A stretch of 64,000 bases of DNA, taken from NCBI GenBank assembly GCA_000716465.1, contig JNWL01000024.1, positions 20,561 to 84,560 of the forward strand. Reading direction: 5' to 3'. Under the pieces are notes generated by a model, which worked only from the letters and a program-made list of their open reading frames with translations, searched no databases and was not told where the DNA came from. Both the position numbers and the translations under genes were made by a program. Source of the stretch: Streptomyces bikiniensis (lineage in GTDB: Bacteria > Actinomycetota > Actinomycetes > Streptomycetales > Streptomycetaceae). Positions 8,329 through 18,380 of the stretch are shown piece by piece. How positions within the stretch are numbered: the stretch's first letter is position 1; every line of letters begins with the position of its first letter.

Positions 8329-8918
8329 CCGGTGCGATCCGGGGCGGGCGACGGCTGTACCGGGCCCCGCCCGCACCGTCCTCGGCACCGGGAACGGGCA
8401 GCTCCGTGGACTTCCTCAGCTCCATGCCCGCGAGGGGCACGCGCGCGACGCTGCCGGAACTCCGCCCGACCCCGGGCCCGCTGCGGCAGCGTTCCTCGCT
8501 GCAATCGCCCCCGCGCTGCACCGCCCGGCCGGTCACCAGGGCGCCCAAGTCCCCGAACCCGCCCCCGAAAAACGCACCGGGACCATGACCGAGCCCGGGA
8601 AGCTCTACGGGGTGCACCCTTCCACGATCCGCGCGCTGCGCTCCCGCGGCCTGGCCTGGGAAGCGATCGGCGCCGAGGTGGGCCCGTCGGTGAAGACGGT
8701 CCGCGCCCGCGCGTGAACACCGTGCTCCGTACTCCGCTCACCGCCTGAAGACGGTGCGTCTTCGCAGGTCGCGCGATCAGTCGGCCTTACGCGAGCGCAA
8801 GTGGGACGGCAGCGGGACGTTAGCGCGGAGGCCGAGCATGTTGATGCGCCAGGTACGTCAGCCCATTGACACCTCCCTGCCTGGCGCCACCGGCACCTTT
8901 CAGCAGACAGGGATGTGC
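8329..8918. other. Mostly non-coding stretch
   Basis: Only a short helix-turn-helix remnant (8585-8716) is recognisable here. No promoter or terminator could be placed with confidence. Confidence 0.5.
8585..8716 (+). pseudogene. 43-residue helix-turn-helix fragment
   Basis: An ATG at 8585 opens a frame of 43 codons containing YGVHPSTIRALRSRGLAWEA followed by IGAEVGPSVKTVRARA. The pattern of two short helices with a recognition helix ending in VKTVRAR resembles the HTH of resolvase- or helicase-associated DNA-binding segments. There is no clear ribosome binding site, and it is far too short for a complete regulator. It is most likely the end of a deleted recombinase or regulator gene. Confidence 0.4.
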
Positions 8919-9350
8919 ATGCGTAGATTCAGAAGCGTTTTCGCGACGGTCGCGGCTCTGGCCGCTTTCGCGGGAGCGAGTGCCGTGGCGGCGCCGGCAC
9001 AGGCGGCGACCTACTGCACGACCAAGGGACAGAAGTACTTCTGCGAGTACGGCATCTCGACCACGAAGTTCCTCAACGGAACGAAGGAGGAGTTCGTCGT
9101 CGGCCCCGACCACGCGGTGTGGACGAACTGGACCAACCCCGACGGCTCCTGGAACGGATGGGTCTCCATGGGCGGCTGGGTCAAAAGCCGCATCGAGGTC
9201 ACCGCTCAGGAGCAGCCCAACTCCATCATCCAGATGTCGGCCATCGGCAAGGACGACGGCCTGTGGCTCCGGTTCCGCTACAGCAATGGTGTGTGGACGG
9301 ACTGGCAGCCGACCTGCTGGGTCAACCCCAACGGCCACTTCTGCCCGTAA
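8919..9350 (+). CDS. Small secreted Trp-rich (PLL lectin-like) protein
   Basis: A 143-residue preprotein. Residues 1-30 form a classic Sec signal peptide (RRFRSVFATVAALAAFAGAS, then VAAPAQA). The mature part is rich in Trp and has WTNWTNPDGSWNGWVSMGG and LWLRFRYSNGVWTDWQPT, the sort of W-x-x-W blade motif seen in PLL/tectonin-like beta-propeller lectins, but only one or two blades are present. Four Cys (in YCTTKGQKYFCEYG and CWVNPNGHFC) may form disulphides. ATG 8919 is chosen over 8913 because AGGG is better placed. Function unknown; a carbohydrate-binding secreted factor is the likeliest reading. Confidence 0.6.
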   Translation: MRRFRSVFATVAALAAFAGASAVAAPAQAATYCTTKGQKYFCEYGISTTKFLNGTKEEFVVGPDHAVWTNWTNPDGSWNGWVSMGGWVKSRIEVTAQEQPNSIIQMSAIGKDDGLWLRFRYSNGVWTDWQPTCWVNPNGHFCP

Positions 9351-9739
9351 CCGCCCTCGGCAAGCGACACCGGCTTGGAGCGCACGAGCCGACGAAACAC
9401 CACCAGCGGCCCGGACACCCTGCGGCCGCGCGGAAGCCCGGGCTTGCCGGCTCCGGCTCCGGTCGTACCGCGGCGCACCCCCCGTCCACGGTTCGTGTCG
9501 TGCCCCACACCCGGGCGATCCTGGTGCTGGGCAGGCCGCTTCCCCGCCGCTGAGCTACGGCGCGGGGTCGTAGGGGACGACGGTGGTCTCGCAGGCCTCG
9601 GCGTACACCTTCAGCGCCTCGGCCCCGGTTCGTCGAGCGGGAACGCCGACCTGCGCCGGCAGGCGTTCCCGCGCGGGTTCGAGAACCTCCGGTGCCGTGC
9701 CGTGCCGAGCGCGATCGGGTCGGATCACGAGAAACGGGC
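9351..9739. other. Intergenic region with an 11-bp stem-loop
   Basis: No complete gene. An inverted repeat GCGGGAACGCC (9637-9647) with GGCGTTCCCGC (9662-9672) may terminate strU transcription. On the minus strand at about 9560-9640 the frame RTGAEALKVYAEACETTVV, closed by a stop, has coding-like composition and may be the tail of a lost gene. Confidence 0.4.
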
Positions 9740-11026
9740 TCAGGCCGCGAACAGTTTGTCCTGCTCGGCGCGCAGCACGTCGACGAGTCGATCCGGCGGC
9801 AGGATCACGTCCCCGTAGCCGAGCACGGTGTCCTTGGCGACGGCGTGGCGGAGCACGCACCCCTCGGAGATGCCCATCGGCAACAGGTCGTCGGCGCGTG
9901 TCACCGCGTGCGACTCGGCCACCCCGAAGGTGTCGTAGCCGCCTATCCCGTCCAGCACCGTGCCGGCGGGCAGGTCACGCTTGGCGGTGGCCACCACGTC
10001 GACCCGGGGGCCGGCGGGCGGGGTCAGCGCGGCGTCGCCGAAGTCGACGGCGCGCACCACGGTGTGCGGCACCTCGAAGTGACACAGGTGGTAGGGCGTG
10101 TAGAAGCTGTACAGCGGGCCGCGCCCGAGCTTGTACAGCTCCAGGTACGTGTGCTGCGCCGGGTCGTCGTGGGTCCCCAGCACGTACACGCCGGGCGCGG
10201 GCTTGGCGCCCACCACGTAGTCCACGATGCCGCCGAGCTCCCGCAGTTCGTCCACGTCGTACATCTCGACCAGCTGGTCCACGTGTCCGGTGTGGTCGCG
10301 CCCGTACATGCCGCGCTTGGGTACGGTGAAGCCGAAGGCGTTGGCCACGATCGCCTGTTCGAAGGAGACCTTCGTCCCGTCGGTGAAGCTGGTGATCATG
10401 TGGACGTTCTGCCCCCACCGGTCGGCGAACGGCTGCTGGGTCGTGGGGGTGCGGTACTCGTCCTGGAACCCCTTGACGTTGCCGGCCACCAGGGGAGTGA
10501 CGCCCAGACTGCGCACGAAGCGCAGCAGATTGGCCTGCACCGCAGGCTGGTCGCCGTCGGCCCCGGTGAGCACCACTCCGGCCGCGCGGGCGCGGTGCGC
10601 CAGCAGCGGTCCGACCGTGCAGTCGAGTTCGGCGTTCATCGTCACCACCGGAAGACCGCGCTCGATGGCGGCGACGGTGATCCTGGCACCGAACTCCACC
10701 GCACCGGTGACGTCCACCAGGCAGTCGATGCCCTCCGCCTCGATCAGGGCGAACGCGTCCTCCGTGACGACCGGCCGTCCGGCGGCCACGGCCGCCGAGA
10801 TCGCGTCCCGGCTCCCCGCCAGGACGGGCTTCAGACCCGCCTCCCGGTACGCGCGTTCCGCGTTGTCCGGGTTCCGGTTGGAGATGGCGGCCACCCGCAT
10901 GCCGGGCACCGAGGTGGTGATGTGCCGCACCAGTCCCCGCCCCATGTAACCGGCGCCCACCATGCCGACCCGGATCGGCCGGCGCTCTTCCGCGCGACGG
11001 CGCAGCGCGGCGTCGACGATGATCAT
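9740..11026 (-). CDS. strU: StrU: NAD(P)-dependent oxidoreductase with SAF domain
   Basis: A 428-residue protein. After about 18 residues comes a Rossmann fold (RVGMVGAGYMGRGLVRHI) of the homoserine dehydrogenase-like type, with a catalytic-type core containing VDVTGAVEFG and NAELDCTVGP, and a carboxy-terminal SAF-like domain (AKRDLPAGTVLDGIGGYDTF) as in sialic acid synthase and altronate dehydratase relatives. Start at ATG 11026; the long upstream extension is low-complexity. It stands at the cluster edge, divergent from strV, with a StrR operator in the shared region, as does strU in S. griseus. Its exact step in streptomycin assembly is not established; an alcohol/aldehyde oxidation on a sugar is plausible. 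Confidence 0.75.
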   Translation of the reverse strand: MIIVDAALRRRAEERRPIRVGMVGAGYMGRGLVRHITTSVPGMRVAAISNRNPDNAERAYREAGLKPVLAGSRDAISAAVAAGRPVVTEDAFALIEAEGIDCLVDVTGAVEFGARITVAAIERGLPVVTMNAELDCTVGPLLAHRARAAGVVLTGADGDQPAVQANLLRFVRSLGVTPLVAGNVKGFQDEYRTPTTQQPFADRWGQNVHMITSFTDGTKVSFEQAIVANAFGFTVPKRGMYGRDHTGHVDQLVEMYDVDELRELGGIVDYVVGAKPAPGVYVLGTHDDPAQHTYLELYKLGRGPLYSFYTPYHLCHFEVPHTVVRAVDFGDAALTPPAGPRVDVVATAKRDLPAGTVLDGIGGYDTFGVAESHAVTRADDLLPMGISEGCVLRHAVAKDTVLGYGDVILPPDRLVDVLRAEQDKLFAA

Positions 11027-11500
11027 CGACGGCCCACCGGGGCTCCGGCCGACCGGGACCGACGCGGAGCCGGCGCCGTCGGGAGCCGGAACGGACGGCG
11101 GGAACGGGCGGACGGTGCGCGGTCGTCCTCCCACCGTTTCCGGCCCGGGAGTGCCGCACTCCTCGGCGAGGTGGCGTGAACCAGCATGGCGATCTCCGAT
11201 GCCTGTCGGTGCGTCATGGATTTGCGAGGCTAGGTCGCTGGCACGAGGCCGGGCAACAGCCGTCCCGCCGACCGCTTACGCACGGCGCACCGGAAGACCT
11301 TCCGGGACGTGCGACGGGCTTTCCCTCGTGGTGGCCTCTTCCGGGCGGGTAGTAGAGGGGTTCCTCGCGGCGGAGAGCCCGCCGCCGGTGTGCCGCGGCT
11401 CCCGGGTTTCGACTGCGGACGATCGGCAGTCGAACAGGGGAACCGGTCTTTGCGGAGGAGGATTTGACGACCCGGCCGGAACGCTCGATATGTTCGCGCA
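11027..11500. promoter_or_regulatory. Divergent strU/strV control region
   Basis: A 474-bp intergenic region between strU (minus) and strV (plus). It contains a StrR operator at 11407-11435 and, 28 bp further on, a promoter-like TTGACG (11464-11469) and TATGTT (11489-11494), spaced 19 bp, or GATATG with 17 bp. The -10 is only six bases from the strV ATG, so strV mRNA is probably leaderless. Otherwise no gene is seen. Confidence 0.65.
11407..11435. promoter_or_regulatory. StrR operator upstream of strV
   Basis: Left half TTTCGACTG (11407-11415), 11-base spacer, right half CAGTCGAAC (11427-11435). This matches the published StrR recognition pattern GTTCGActG-N11-CagTcGAAC with one mismatch. 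Confidence 0.85.
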
Positions 11501-13261
11501 ATGCGCCCGCTTCCCGTCGCAGACCCGGGTCACCCCGACATCCGATCGGCCTTCAGGTACCTGCTCTGGCTCGCGGGCCGGATGGCCCGCCCCCTGAGCG
11601 CCGCGGCGTTCCTCGGCCTCCTGTGGCTCGGTTCGCAGGCGCTCGTGCCGGTCGTCATCCGCGAGGCCGTCGACGAGGGACTGGTCCCCGGCGACATGGG
11701 CACCGTCCTGGTGTGGTCCGCCGTGCTCCTCGGCCTCGGCCTGGTGCAGGCGGTGTCCGGCATGTTCCGCCGCCGACTGAGCATGCACAACGCGCTGTCC
11801 GCCGGTTTCCGCACGGTCCAGCTGGTGACCGCCCACGCGGACCGGCTCGGCGCCGGCCTCGAACGGCGCGTCGACGACGGGGAACTGGTCAGCGTCGGCA
11901 CCTCGGACATGACCACCATCGGCAACGCCTTCGACGTCGTCGGCCGGGCCTTCGGCGCCGTCGTCTCGACGATCCTGGTGGCCGCGATACTCCTCGACCA
12001 GTCGCCCTGGCTCGGCCTCCTCCTGATCGTCCTCCTGCCCGCGATCATCCTCACCATGGGCTACACCCTGCGCCCCCTGCACCGCAGGCAGAGCGCCTAC
12101 CGCGACCTCCAGGGCGAGCTGACTTCCCGGCTCACCGACGTGGTGACCGGACTGCGGGTCCTGCGCGGCGTCGGCGGCGAGACCTCCTTCGCCCGTTCCT
12201 ACCGCGAGCGCTCGCAGCGCGTGCGCGCCGCCGGCTCCGAGGTGGCCGGGGCGGAGGCCCTGATCCGCGCCGCCCAGGTGCTGCTGCCCGGCCTGCTGGT
12301 CGGCGTCGTCACCTGGATCGGCGCCCGCGCCGCCCTGAACGGCACGGTCACGCCCGGCGAACTCGTCGCCTTCTACGCGTACGCCGCCTTCCTCGTCGAA
12401 CCGCTCGCCATCTTCACCGACACCGCCGACCGTTTCGCCCGGGCCCATGTCGCCGCCCGCCGCGTGATCGCCGTACTGGCCCTGCCCACCACCTCCCCGG
12501 ACGCCGGAGGGGGGGACACGCCGGTGCCCGTCGGCGCGCACGACCTGGTCGACGAGCACACCGGACTGGTCGTTCCCGCCGGCTCCTTCCTGGTGGTGGT
12601 GGCACCGCCGGCCGAGGGCGTGCGCCTGGCCGACCGCCTGGGCGGTTACGCCGGCGGGTCCGTCCGCTACGCCGGACTGCCGCTGCGGGAAATGCGCACC
12701 GAGCAGGTCCGCCGCCACATCCTCGTGGTCGACAACCGCTCCCGGCTCTTCCGCGGCAGCCTGCGCGACAACCTCGACCCGCACCGCGCCGCCGGGGACG
12801 ACGACGTGCTCGCCGCGCTGCGGGTGGCGGCCGCCGAGGACGTCGTCGAGTCGCTGCCCGAAGGACTGGACGCCGCCGTCACCGCCGACGGGAGCCGGTT
12901 CTCGGGAGGCCAGCGGCAACGGCTCGTCCTCGCCCGCGCGGTGCTGGCCGACCCCGACGTCCTCGTCGTGGTCGACCCCACGTCGGCCGTCGACGCCCAC
13001 ACCGAGAACCGGGTGGGGCACCGGCTGCGCGCCGCCAGGGCGGGCCGCACCACCGTCCTGGTCAGCTCCAGCCCCCTGCTCCTCGAACGGGCCGAACGGG
13101 TCGCCTTCGTCCACGACGGTTCGGTCGTCGCCACCGGCAGCCACCGCGATCTGCTGGCCGCCGACCCCCGGTACCGCCTGGCCATCCAGCGCGAGACCGG
13201 CGAAGACCCCGCCGGGGACGCGTCCCCCACCGCCCCCTTCGCCCGCAGGAGTGCGGAATGA
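11501..13261 (+). CDS. strV: StrV: ABC exporter half-transporter with degenerate ATP site
   Basis: A 586-residue half-transporter: six membrane helices in residues 30-310, then a nucleotide-binding domain. In the Walker A position the sequence is VVVAPPAEGVRLADRL (about 365-379), so the GxxGxGK(S/T) loop is missing. Walker B is VVVDPTSAVD, without the usual Asp-Glu pair. Yet the signature FSGGQRQR (467-474) is intact. This is the pattern of the non-catalytic partner in heterodimeric exporters such as TAP or TM287/288. The start ATG has no ribosome binding site but lies just after a -10-like element, which suggests a leaderless message. Its stop overlaps the strW start (ATGA). It probably exports streptomycin-6-phosphate or streptomycin. 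Confidence 0.85.
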   Translation: MRPLPVADPGHPDIRSAFRYLLWLAGRMARPLSAAAFLGLLWLGSQALVPVVIREAVDEGLVPGDMGTVLVWSAVLLGLGLVQAVSGMFRRRLSMHNALSAGFRTVQLVTAHADRLGAGLERRVDDGELVSVGTSDMTTIGNAFDVVGRAFGAVVSTILVAAILLDQSPWLGLLLIVLLPAIILTMGYTLRPLHRRQSAYRDLQGELTSRLTDVVTGLRVLRGVGGETSFARSYRERSQRVRAAGSEVAGAEALIRAAQVLLPGLLVGVVTWIGARAALNGTVTPGELVAFYAYAAFLVEPLAIFTDTADRFARAHVAARRVIAVLALPTTSPDAGGGDTPVPVGAHDLVDEHTGLVVPAGSFLVVVAPPAEGVRLADRLGGYAGGSVRYAGLPLREMRTEQVRRHILVVDNRSRLFRGSLRDNLDPHRAAGDDDVLAALRVAAAEDVVESLPEGLDAAVTADGSRFSGGQRQRLVLARAVLADPDVLVVVDPTSAVDAHTENRVGHRLRAARAGRTTVLVSSSPLLLERAERVAFVHDGSVVATGSHRDLLAADPRYRLAIQRETGEDPAGDASPTAPFARRSAE

Positions 13262-15000
13262 GCAGAGTCGCACTGCCGGTCGCCGACACGGCGGAAGTGC
13301 GCGCGCACGCCCGCGTCCTGGCGCGCGGCCATCGCCGCGACCTCACCTGGCTCCTGTCCCTGCACGGACTGGCCGCGGTGTGCGGGCTGGTCGCGCCCTG
13401 GCTGATCGGCCGGCTCATCGACGAGGTGGCCGAAGGAACCACGAGCGGCGCCGTCGACCTGCTCGCCCTCGGCCTGCTGGCCTCCCTGGTCGGCCAGGCC
13501 GTGCTCACCTACGCCGCGGTCCAGCGGTCCTGCCGGTTCGGCGAGAAGATCACCGCGGAGGTGCGGGAGGACTTCGTCGACCGGGTGGTGACGCTGCCGC
13601 TGTCCACCGTGGAGGACGCCGAGCCCGGCGATCTGATCACCCGTGCCTCACGCGACACCGACGCCCTCACCAACACCGTCCGCTACGCCGCGCCCGAGAC
13701 CCTGATCGCCACGCTCACCTGCCTGTTCACCTTCGGCGCCCTGCTGCTCGTCGGCCCGCTCACCGCGCTGCCCAGCCTGCTCGTCGTCCCCCTGCTGTGG
13801 GCCGGCACCCGCTGGTACCTGCGCCGCTCCGGCGTGGCGTACCGCCGGCGCGCCGCCGGTTACGTGGCACTCGGCGACACCCTTGCCGAGACCGTGCCCG
13901 GCGCCCGCACCGCGGAGGCGTTCGGCCTCCGGGACCGGCGCCGCCGGGCGCTCGACCACGACCTGGGGGAGGCGTACCGCGCCGAGCACCGCACGATGTG
14001 GTTGCGCAGCTCCTGGTACCTGACGGTGGAGCTCAGCTACGCCGTCCCCCTGGTGGCCACGCTCGCCGTCGGCGGAGTGCTCTACACCGGCGGACTCGCC
14101 TCGCTGGGCCAGGTGGTCGCCGCCACCCTCTACGTACGACAGCTGATCTTTCCCCTGGACGACGTCCTGAGCTGGATGGACGAGCTCCAGATCGGTTCGG
14201 CCTCGCTGGCCCGGGTACTCGGCGTCAGCAAGCTGCCGGCGGACCGCGAGCCGACCGGCGCCCGGCCCTGCGGCCGGGACCTCAGCGTCCGGAACGTCAG
14301 CTTCTCCTACGTGCCGGGACGCACCGTCCTGCACGGTGTCGACCTGGACCTGGCGCCGGGCGAAAGACTCGCCGTCGTCGGTCCCTCCGGCTCCGGAAAG
14401 TCCACCCTCGGCAAACTGTTCGCGGGCATCTACCACCCCGGTTCCGGCACCGTCCGGGTCGGGGGCGTCCCCCTGGTCGAGCTGAGCACCGCGGAGCTGC
14501 GCCGCCGCATCGCCCTGGTCACCCAGGAGCACCACATCTTCCGCGGCACTCTGCGCGAGAACCTCACCCTCGCCCGGCCGGGCGCCGACGACGCCGAGGC
14601 GCGCCGCGCCCTGGAGGTGGTCGGAGCCGGCGACTGGGCGGCGGCGCTCCCGAGCGGCCTGGACACCCCGGTCGGCTCCACCGGGCACCCGCTCACCGCC
14701 GCACAGGCCCAACAGGTCGCCCTGGCCCGGCTGGTGCTCGCCGACCCGCACACCCTGGTGCTCGACGAGGCCACCGCGCTGCTCGACCCGGCCACGGCAC
14801 GGCACGCCGAGAGGGCCCTGGCCGCCGTGCTGGGGGACCGGACCGTCATCGCCATCGCGCACCGACTGCACACCGCCGAGGACGCCGACCGGATCGCCGT
14901 CGTCGAGAAGGGCCGCGTCACCGAACTGGGCAGCCACCACGCTCTGCTGGCCGCCGACGGCGCCTATGCCGCCCTGTGGCGCGCCTGGCACGGCGAATGA
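13258..15000 (+). CDS. strW: StrW: ABC exporter half-transporter, catalytic partner of StrV
   Basis: A 580-residue half-transporter with six membrane helices and a nucleotide-binding domain. Walker A (GPSGSGKST, from residue 375) and Walker B with catalytic Glu (LVLDEATALLD, about 500-510) and the H-loop (IAHRLH) are canonical. The ABC signature is changed: LTAAQ (479-483) in place of LSGGQ. In a StrV-StrW dimer the ATP site formed by StrW Walker A and StrV signature is complete, whereas the opposite site is doubly degenerate, so one ATP is hydrolysed per site pair. The start overlaps the end of strV by four bases, giving translational coupling and equal dosage. Confidence 0.87.
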   Translation: MSRVALPVADTAEVRAHARVLARGHRRDLTWLLSLHGLAAVCGLVAPWLIGRLIDEVAEGTTSGAVDLLALGLLASLVGQAVLTYAAVQRSCRFGEKITAEVREDFVDRVVTLPLSTVEDAEPGDLITRASRDTDALTNTVRYAAPETLIATLTCLFTFGALLLVGPLTALPSLLVVPLLWAGTRWYLRRSGVAYRRRAAGYVALGDTLAETVPGARTAEAFGLRDRRRRALDHDLGEAYRAEHRTMWLRSSWYLTVELSYAVPLVATLAVGGVLYTGGLASLGQVVAATLYVRQLIFPLDDVLSWMDELQIGSASLARVLGVSKLPADREPTGARPCGRDLSVRNVSFSYVPGRTVLHGVDLDLAPGERLAVVGPSGSGKSTLGKLFAGIYHPGSGTVRVGGVPLVELSTAELRRRIALVTQEHHIFRGTLRENLTLARPGADDAEARRALEVVGAGDWAAALPSGLDTPVGSTGHPLTAAQAQQVALARLVLADPHTLVLDEATALLDPATARHAERALAAVLGDRTVIAIAHRLHTAEDADRIAVVEKGRVTELGSHHALLAADGAYAALWRAWHGE

Positions 15001-15031
15001 AATCGATCCGCCCGCACGGCCATTGAAATCA

Positions 15032-15061
15032 TTGCGGCACACGCGGCTGCGGTCCTAGCCT
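15032..15061 (+). promoter_or_regulatory. Probable leaderless promoter of stsG
   Basis: TTGCGG (15032-15037), an 18-bp spacer and TAGCCT (15056-15061). The -10 ends seven bases before the stsG ATG and no ribosome binding site is present, so transcription probably begins at the start codon. The TAGCCT element recurs before strN and in the strB1 upstream region. Confidence 0.5.
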
Positions 15062-15068
15062 GAGCGAT

Positions 15069-15830
15069 ATGAATCCAAGGAAGCCGCACGTCGATTGGGA
15101 CAGCCTTTTCGGCGACGATTACGATTACTTCGACCTTCCCGACCTCACTCCGGAGCTGAGCGGGACCGAGGCGTCGAGCATGGTCGAACTCGGTGGATTC
15201 CAGCCGGGATCGCGTCTTCTGGACGCGCCGTGCGGACACGGCCGGCACGCCAACGTACTGGCCTCGCGGGGCTTCCGGGTGGTCGGTGTCGACCGCGACG
15301 AACGATTTCTCCAGATGGCCCGCGACGAGAGCGAGAAAATGGGGGTCGAGGTCGATTACCGGCACGTCGACCTGCGCGAGATGTCCTTCGAGGAAGAATT
15401 CGACGCCGCCGTTTCCTGGTACAGTTCCTTCGGCTACTTCGACGACGAGACGGACCGGGACATCCTCCGGCGCTACCGTCGCGCACTCCGGCCCGGCGGC
15501 CGTTTCCTGCTCGACATGCATTCCCCGTACCGACACATCCCGAGCGTGCTGGCCAACCACGACATGCACGTCGACGTCCTGCGCCGCGGACAGGACCTCG
15601 CGGTCGACATCCAGGAACTGGACGCCGAGGCGAGCCGCTACTACGCGGAGAAGATCACCATCCGGGACGGGAAGGTGGAGCGGGCCCGCTACAGCGTCCG
15701 CATGTTCACGGCCCCCGAGATCCTGGAGTGGTTCCGTACCGCCGGCTTCTCCCACGCACGCGTCATGAACGAGACGGGCGGCCCCTTCACCGTCAGCAGC
15801 CGCCGCCTGGTGGTGCTCGGCACCGCCTGA
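15069..15830 (+). CDS. stsG: StsG: SAM-dependent methyltransferase (candidate N-methyltransferase)
   Basis: A 253-residue class I methyltransferase. Motif I is LLDAPCGHGRHA (about residues 46-57), the acidic end of strand 2 is VVGVDRDE, and motif IV region is DAAVSWYSSFGYF; then RALRPGGRFLLDMH. It heads the stsG-stsF-stsE-stsD run. Streptomycin carries one methyl group, on the amine of N-methyl-L-glucosamine, and this is the only SAM methyltransferase in the cluster, so it is the natural candidate for that step. That assignment is inference from the structure of the product and from previous proposals for StsG; no acceptor-binding residues can be read from sequence alone. Confidence 0.8.
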   Translation: MNPRKPHVDWDSLFGDDYDYFDLPDLTPELSGTEASSMVELGGFQPGSRLLDAPCGHGRHANVLASRGFRVVGVDRDERFLQMARDESEKMGVEVDYRHVDLREMSFEEEFDAAVSWYSSFGYFDDETDRDILRRYRRALRPGGRFLLDMHSPYRHIPSVLANHDMHVDVLRRGQDLAVDIQELDAEASRYYAEKITIRDGKVERARYSVRMFTAPEILEWFRTAGFSHARVMNETGGPFTVSSRRLVVLGTA

Positions 15831-15961
15831 GCCCGCCCCGCCCCACCCTCCTGCCTCGTCCCGGCCCGGCGCGCGGACCACCCGCTCCGGCGGGCGCCGC
15901 GCGCGCCGAGCCGCTTCCCGAGACGACCCACCGTGACCGCCATTCGCAAAAGAGGGTTCCC

Positions 15962-16671
<710 letters not shown>

Positions 16672-16672
<1 letters not shown>

Positions 16673-17664
16673 TGACCGGCGTCACGACCGCCGCCGAGCG
16701 CGCGGCGCGCGCCGCGGAGGTCGCCGCCGTGGCCGAGGAGGTCTTCCGGAGCCAGGGGGTGGACTTCCGGTCCGCCCGCCGCACGTCCGGCCGGACCAAC
16801 GCCACCTGGCTCGGCGGCGGGCTCGCCGTACGGGTCGCGGGATCCAGTGCGGCCCGGGACCTGGTGCGCGAGACGCGGTTGGCCGCCCTGCTGCCCCCCG
16901 AAGTGGGCTATCCGGCGGTCCTCGCGTCCGGCACGACCCGCGGCTTCGAGTGGGTGGTCACCCGGGAGATCGAAGCCGTCTGCCTGGACGACGCCTGGGC
17001 CGGCCTGGACGGGCAGCGGCGCGCGGCCGCGACACGGCGGTTGTGGGAGCGGGCCCGGGCGGCCCACCGGGTCGACCCGGCGGCCGCCGCGCCCCTGGCC
17101 CGCTCCCACAACCCTTTCTACGCGCGGTCCCCGGACGAGGCCGACGCCGCCCTCGGGCGGCTGCACGCCGCGGGAGTGCTCACGGCCGGGGAGCGGAGGC
17201 GGCTGTCCGCCGCCCTGGAGCGGCACTGGGCGGCCCTGCCCGCGGCCGCCCCTGTGCTCAACCACGGCGACCTCTCCCCGGTGAACGCCCTGTGGGACGG
17301 CACCGACGTGGTGTCCCTGCTGGACTTCGAGTTCGCGGTCCTCGCCCCCGTGCACCTGGACCTCAACGAACTGGTCAAGACGGCCTTCGCGCCCCCGGCG
17401 CCGGGCACCGGGACCACGGAGGGGGAACGCGCCGACCGCGGGCTGCTCCAGGAGACGGTGGCCGAACTGGCCGCCCCGTTCCTGCGCACCGACGCCGACG
17501 CCGCCCTGCTGATCGGCCACTCGATCCAGCTGGAGACCTGGGGCCTGGAGCGCGAGCTGGCCAAGCCCCGCCGCAAGGACCACCGGGACTGGGAGCCGTA
17601 CCGGATGCTCGTCGCCTGTGCGCGCGGCGACGGCGGCTACTACGAGCCCCTGCTGGGGCGTTGA
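16672..17664 (+). CDS. stsE: StsE: aminoglycoside phosphotransferase-fold kinase
   Basis: A 330-residue member of the APH/choline kinase fold. The catalytic loop is LNHGDLSPVNALW (about residue 200), with the Brenner-type Asp and downstream Asn, and the metal-binding motif is LLDFEFAVLAPVHLDLNEL. Amino-terminal half has the glycine-poor nucleotide loop typical of APH proteins. The streptidine pathway needs phosphorylation of scyllo-inosamine and later of the guanidino-amino intermediate; StsE and StrN are the two cluster kinases for these steps. Which does which cannot be told from sequence. It overlaps stsF (TGATG) and is followed by stsD after 37 bp. Confidence 0.8.
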
Positions 17665-17701
17665 GTCCGGGGGCCCGAGGGCCCCGGGGAGAGGCGGGAC
17701 G

Positions 17702-18346
17702 ATGATACGGACGCTGTTCGTGGACGCAGGCGGCGTGCTGTACAACAACGTCAACGAGGAGACGGACTTCCTCGACCGGGTCGCCGACCGCTACGGCGTG
17801 GACCGAGGGGAACTCGCTCGGCGCGTGGAGGAGTCCGCGCCCCGGTACGAGAGCGGCGCGAGCCACGTGCACCGGGTGATCGCGCGGCTCGTCGCCGGAG
17901 GGAGCGGCTCCCGGGCCGGAACGCCCGCGGAGGGACGCTGGATGGACCGCGCGTACCTCGACAGCGTCCGCCCCCACCGGGACAGCTTCCGCGTCCTGCG
18001 GGAACTGCGGGAGCGGCGGCCGGAGGTGCGGCTGGTCCTCACCAACAACGAGGCCGAGCACTGGGACCGGCTGAAGGACGAGGCGTACGGGCACTTCGCG
18101 CTGTTCGACACGCTGTGCTCCTCCTGGCGCACGGGTCGGGTGAAACCGGCGCCCTCCTTCTTCACCGAGGCCTTGCGCGCCTGCCGTGCGGCGGCTGCCG
18201 AGACCCTGCTCGTCGACGACCGCGCCACGGTGCTGCGGGTGGGGAACGGACTGGGCATGCGGACCCTGCACGTGTCCGTCCCGGAGGTCTTCGCGGATCG
18301 GCTCGGAGCGGCGGTGGGCGGTGACGTGCTGCCGTCCGAGCCGTGA
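17702..18346 (+). CDS. stsD: StsD: HAD-superfamily hydrolase
   Basis: A 214-residue HAD phosphatase. Motif I is FVDAGGVLYNN with nucleophile Asp7 and the DxGGVL variant in place of DxDGTL; motif II VLTNNEAEHW; motif III Lys in RVKPAPSFF; motif IV LLVDDRATVLRVGN. The DxG form is common in HAD proteins of subclass I, but the loss of the second Asp may weaken acid-base catalysis. In the streptidine pathway one dephosphorylation follows the first transamidination, and StsD or StrO could carry it out. This is inference. A GAGAGGCGG-type ribosome binding site precedes ATG 17702. Confidence 0.75.
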   Translation: MIRTLFVDAGGVLYNNVNEETDFLDRVADRYGVDRGELARRVEESAPRYESGASHVHRVIARLVAGGSGSRAGTPAEGRWMDRAYLDSVRPHRDSFRVLRELRERRPEVRLVLTNNEAEHWDRLKDEAYGHFALFDTLCSSWRTGRVKPAPSFFTEALRACRAAAAETLLVDDRATVLRVGNGLGMRTLHVSVPEVFADRLGAAVGGDVLPSEP

Positions 18347-18366
18347 GGGCCTCCCTCGGGAGGCCC
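18347..18366. terminator. Bidirectional terminator between stsD and stsC
   Basis: Inverted repeat GGGCCTCC / GGAGGCCC (8 bp) with CTCG tetraloop, directly after the stsD stop and before the end of the convergent stsC. Confidence 0.75.
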
Positions 18367-18380
18367 CGGTGGGGCCGGCT

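Noticed and set aside
11464..15000. A continuous 1178-codon frame from TTG 11464 with a perfect GGAGGAGG, running through strV into strW
   Set aside because: Through the strV part it is Arg/Pro-rich shadow sequence in the wrong frame; only from 13258 does it encode a protein (StrW). The overlapping frame at 11501 encodes a complete half-transporter.
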